DNA of 13,810 nt, taken from NCBI GenBank assembly GCA_023438785.1, contig JAEXQJ010000264.1, forward strand, positions 1 to 13,810. Reading direction: 5' to 3'. The notes beneath the pieces were generated by a model. The model saw only the letters and a program-made list of their open reading frames with translations, was not told the DNA's origin and did no database searches. The DNA comes from Pseudomonadota bacterium. GTDB taxonomy: Bacteria; Myxococcota_A; Polyangia; Fen-1088. The position numbers and the translations under genes are program-made. Of the stretch, positions 13,162 to 13,810 are shown in pieces; positions within the stretch are counted from its first letter, which is position 1; each line of letters opens with the position of its first letter.

Positions 13162-13810
13162 ATGGGTAAGACACTCAGCATCGCGTTGGCACTTCTCCTC
13201 GGAGCGCCCACGGTGATGGCGGTGGCAAGCTCGGCCGAGTCGACCACAGTGGCGCAGGCCGCGGGCACGCCTTCCGGGAGCACGGGCGCGGGCTCTCAGG
13301 AACGCAGTGCCGGTACGGGAAGCGGCTCACAAGGCAGCTCCACCAGCGGCGATCAGCAGGGGAGCTCCACGACGCAGAAGAAGAAGGGTCGCAAGCACGC
13401 CAGCAGCGGCCAAGGCGGCACCTCCGGCAATTCGAGCAAGAAGTCGCATAACGACAAAAACAACGATAGCGACAAGAACGACAGCGACAGGAACGGCGAC
13501 AAGAACGACAGCGACAAGAACGGCGACAAGAACGACAGCGACAAGTATGAAAACGACAAGAACGGTGACGACCGGAACGGCGATAAGGACAACTCGGACA
13601 CGCGTGACCGAGGCAGTATGAACAACATGGGTGGCGCCGGCGGCAGCGGCGAACACGACAGCTACGGCGGCGCCGGCGGCTCCGAGCGAGGAGGAGCCTC
13701 GAACGCCGGTGGCATGGGCGGCAGCGAAGAGACTTATGCCGGCATGGGTCGCAACGGCGATCAGGACAACTACGGCATGGGTGGCATGGGCGGCTTGGGC
13801 GGCGTGGGGG
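13162..13810 (+). CDS. Exported Asp/Asn-repeat and Gly-rich protein (3' end beyond window)
   Basis: An open frame of 216 codons runs off the window without a stop. The ATG has GGGGGAG at 13152-13158 just upstream. Residues 1-20 or 1-22 form a signal peptide (hydrophobic core, Ala-x-Ala end). No lipobox Cys and no Cys anywhere is seen. Residues 23-70 are Ser/Gly/Thr/Gln-rich, 73-79 a basic patch (KKKGRKH), and 98-150 an Asp/Asn/Lys repeat with a 9-residue unit DKNDSDKNG, three near copies from 105 to 131. The last part (151-216) is Gly/Met/Ser-rich with SYGGAGGS and NYGMGGMGG. DxDxNG at 107-112 and 116-121 looks like the calcium loop of thrombospondin-3 or EF-hand repeats, but the hydrophobic anchor position is missing. 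I do not recognise the family. A secreted matrix or surface protein is an inference. Confidence 0.8.
   Translation, partial: MGKTLSIALALLLGAPTVMAVASSAESTTVAQAAGTPSGSTGAGSQERSAGTGSGSQGSSTSGDQQGSSTTQKKKGRKHASSGQGGTSGNSSKKSHNDKNNDSDKNDSDRNGDKNDSDKNGDKNDSDKYENDKNGDDRNGDKDNSDTRDRGSMNNMGGAGGSGEHDSYGGAGGSERGGASNAGGMGGSEETYAGMGRNGDQDNYGMGGMGGLGGVG
13471..13551 (+). repeat. 27-bp tandem repeat, three copies, inside the exported protein
   Basis: Three consecutive 27-nt units (13471-13497, 13498-13524, 13525-13551) encode DKNDSDRNG, DKNDSDKNG and DKNDSDKYE. The first two differ by one base and the third diverges only in its last codons, so the array arose by recent duplication or slippage. Degenerate copies continue to about 13600. 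Confidence 0.85.

Noticed and set aside
12999..13283. Minus-strand frame of 94 codons
   Set aside because: It covers the leader and signal peptide of the plus-strand exported gene and has no ribosome site or recognisable domain.
13327..13656. Minus-strand frame that looks like a Val/Ala/Leu membrane protein
   Set aside because: It is the complement of the Asp/Asn/Lys codon repeat (GAC/AAC read backwards give GTC/GTT). The plus-strand frame has a ribosome site and a signal peptide.

Overview
The window is high-GC bacterial chromosome and most likely comes from a member of the Myxococcota (Polyangia/Myxococcia-like). The evidence is an orphan MYXO-CTERM cell-surface sorting tail (GCSC, hydrophobic stretch, Arg-rich end), a lipoprotein with a long Gly/Ala/Ser/Thr linker, a Hanks-type Ser/Thr kinase with one membrane span and a Pro-rich tail, and GC-biased third codon positions. 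No rRNA, tRNA, CRISPR array, insertion sequence or phage gene cluster was found.

Left part (1-3665), secreted and accessory. A 64-nt imperfect hairpin and a terminator-like stem lie beside the 3' end of a minus-strand lipoprotein with an HExxH metallopeptidase motif. About 440 bases without a credible gene follow. Next comes a minus-strand remnant that keeps only the C-terminal MYXO-CTERM tail of a lost surface protein and is cut off by a stop codon inside a perfect 17-bp palindrome. About 380 further non-coding bases lead to a plus-strand exported protein of unknown function.

Middle part (3718-9511). Three minus-strand genes run phage-holin-family (YvlD-like) membrane protein, then DNA polymerase/exonuclease PolX (6 nt gap), then a PAS-GGDEF diguanylate cyclase (86 nt gap). 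Divergent from them is a translationally coupled three-gene ABC exporter of the COG4586/COG4587/COG3694 type, one ATPase and two permeases with overlapping start and stop codons.

Right part (9508-13810). A cysteine-rich two-CBS-domain protein overlaps the exporter tail to tail by 4 nt and is divergent from the Ser/Thr kinase. The kinase converges on alaA (glutamate-pyruvate aminotransferase) across a strong hairpin. Divergent from alaA is a gene that runs off the window end without a stop. It encodes an exported low-complexity protein with near-identical 9-residue Asp/Asn/Lys repeats containing DxDxNG loops, followed by Gly/Met-rich sequence. Sigma54-like TGGCAC elements lie upstream of the kinase and of this last gene and share a 13-nt block.

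No single new multi-gene system is evident. The most novel pieces are the repeat-rich exported protein and its promoter region, the HExxH lipoprotein, the truncated MYXO-CTERM gene with its palindrome, and the cysteine-rich CBS protein.
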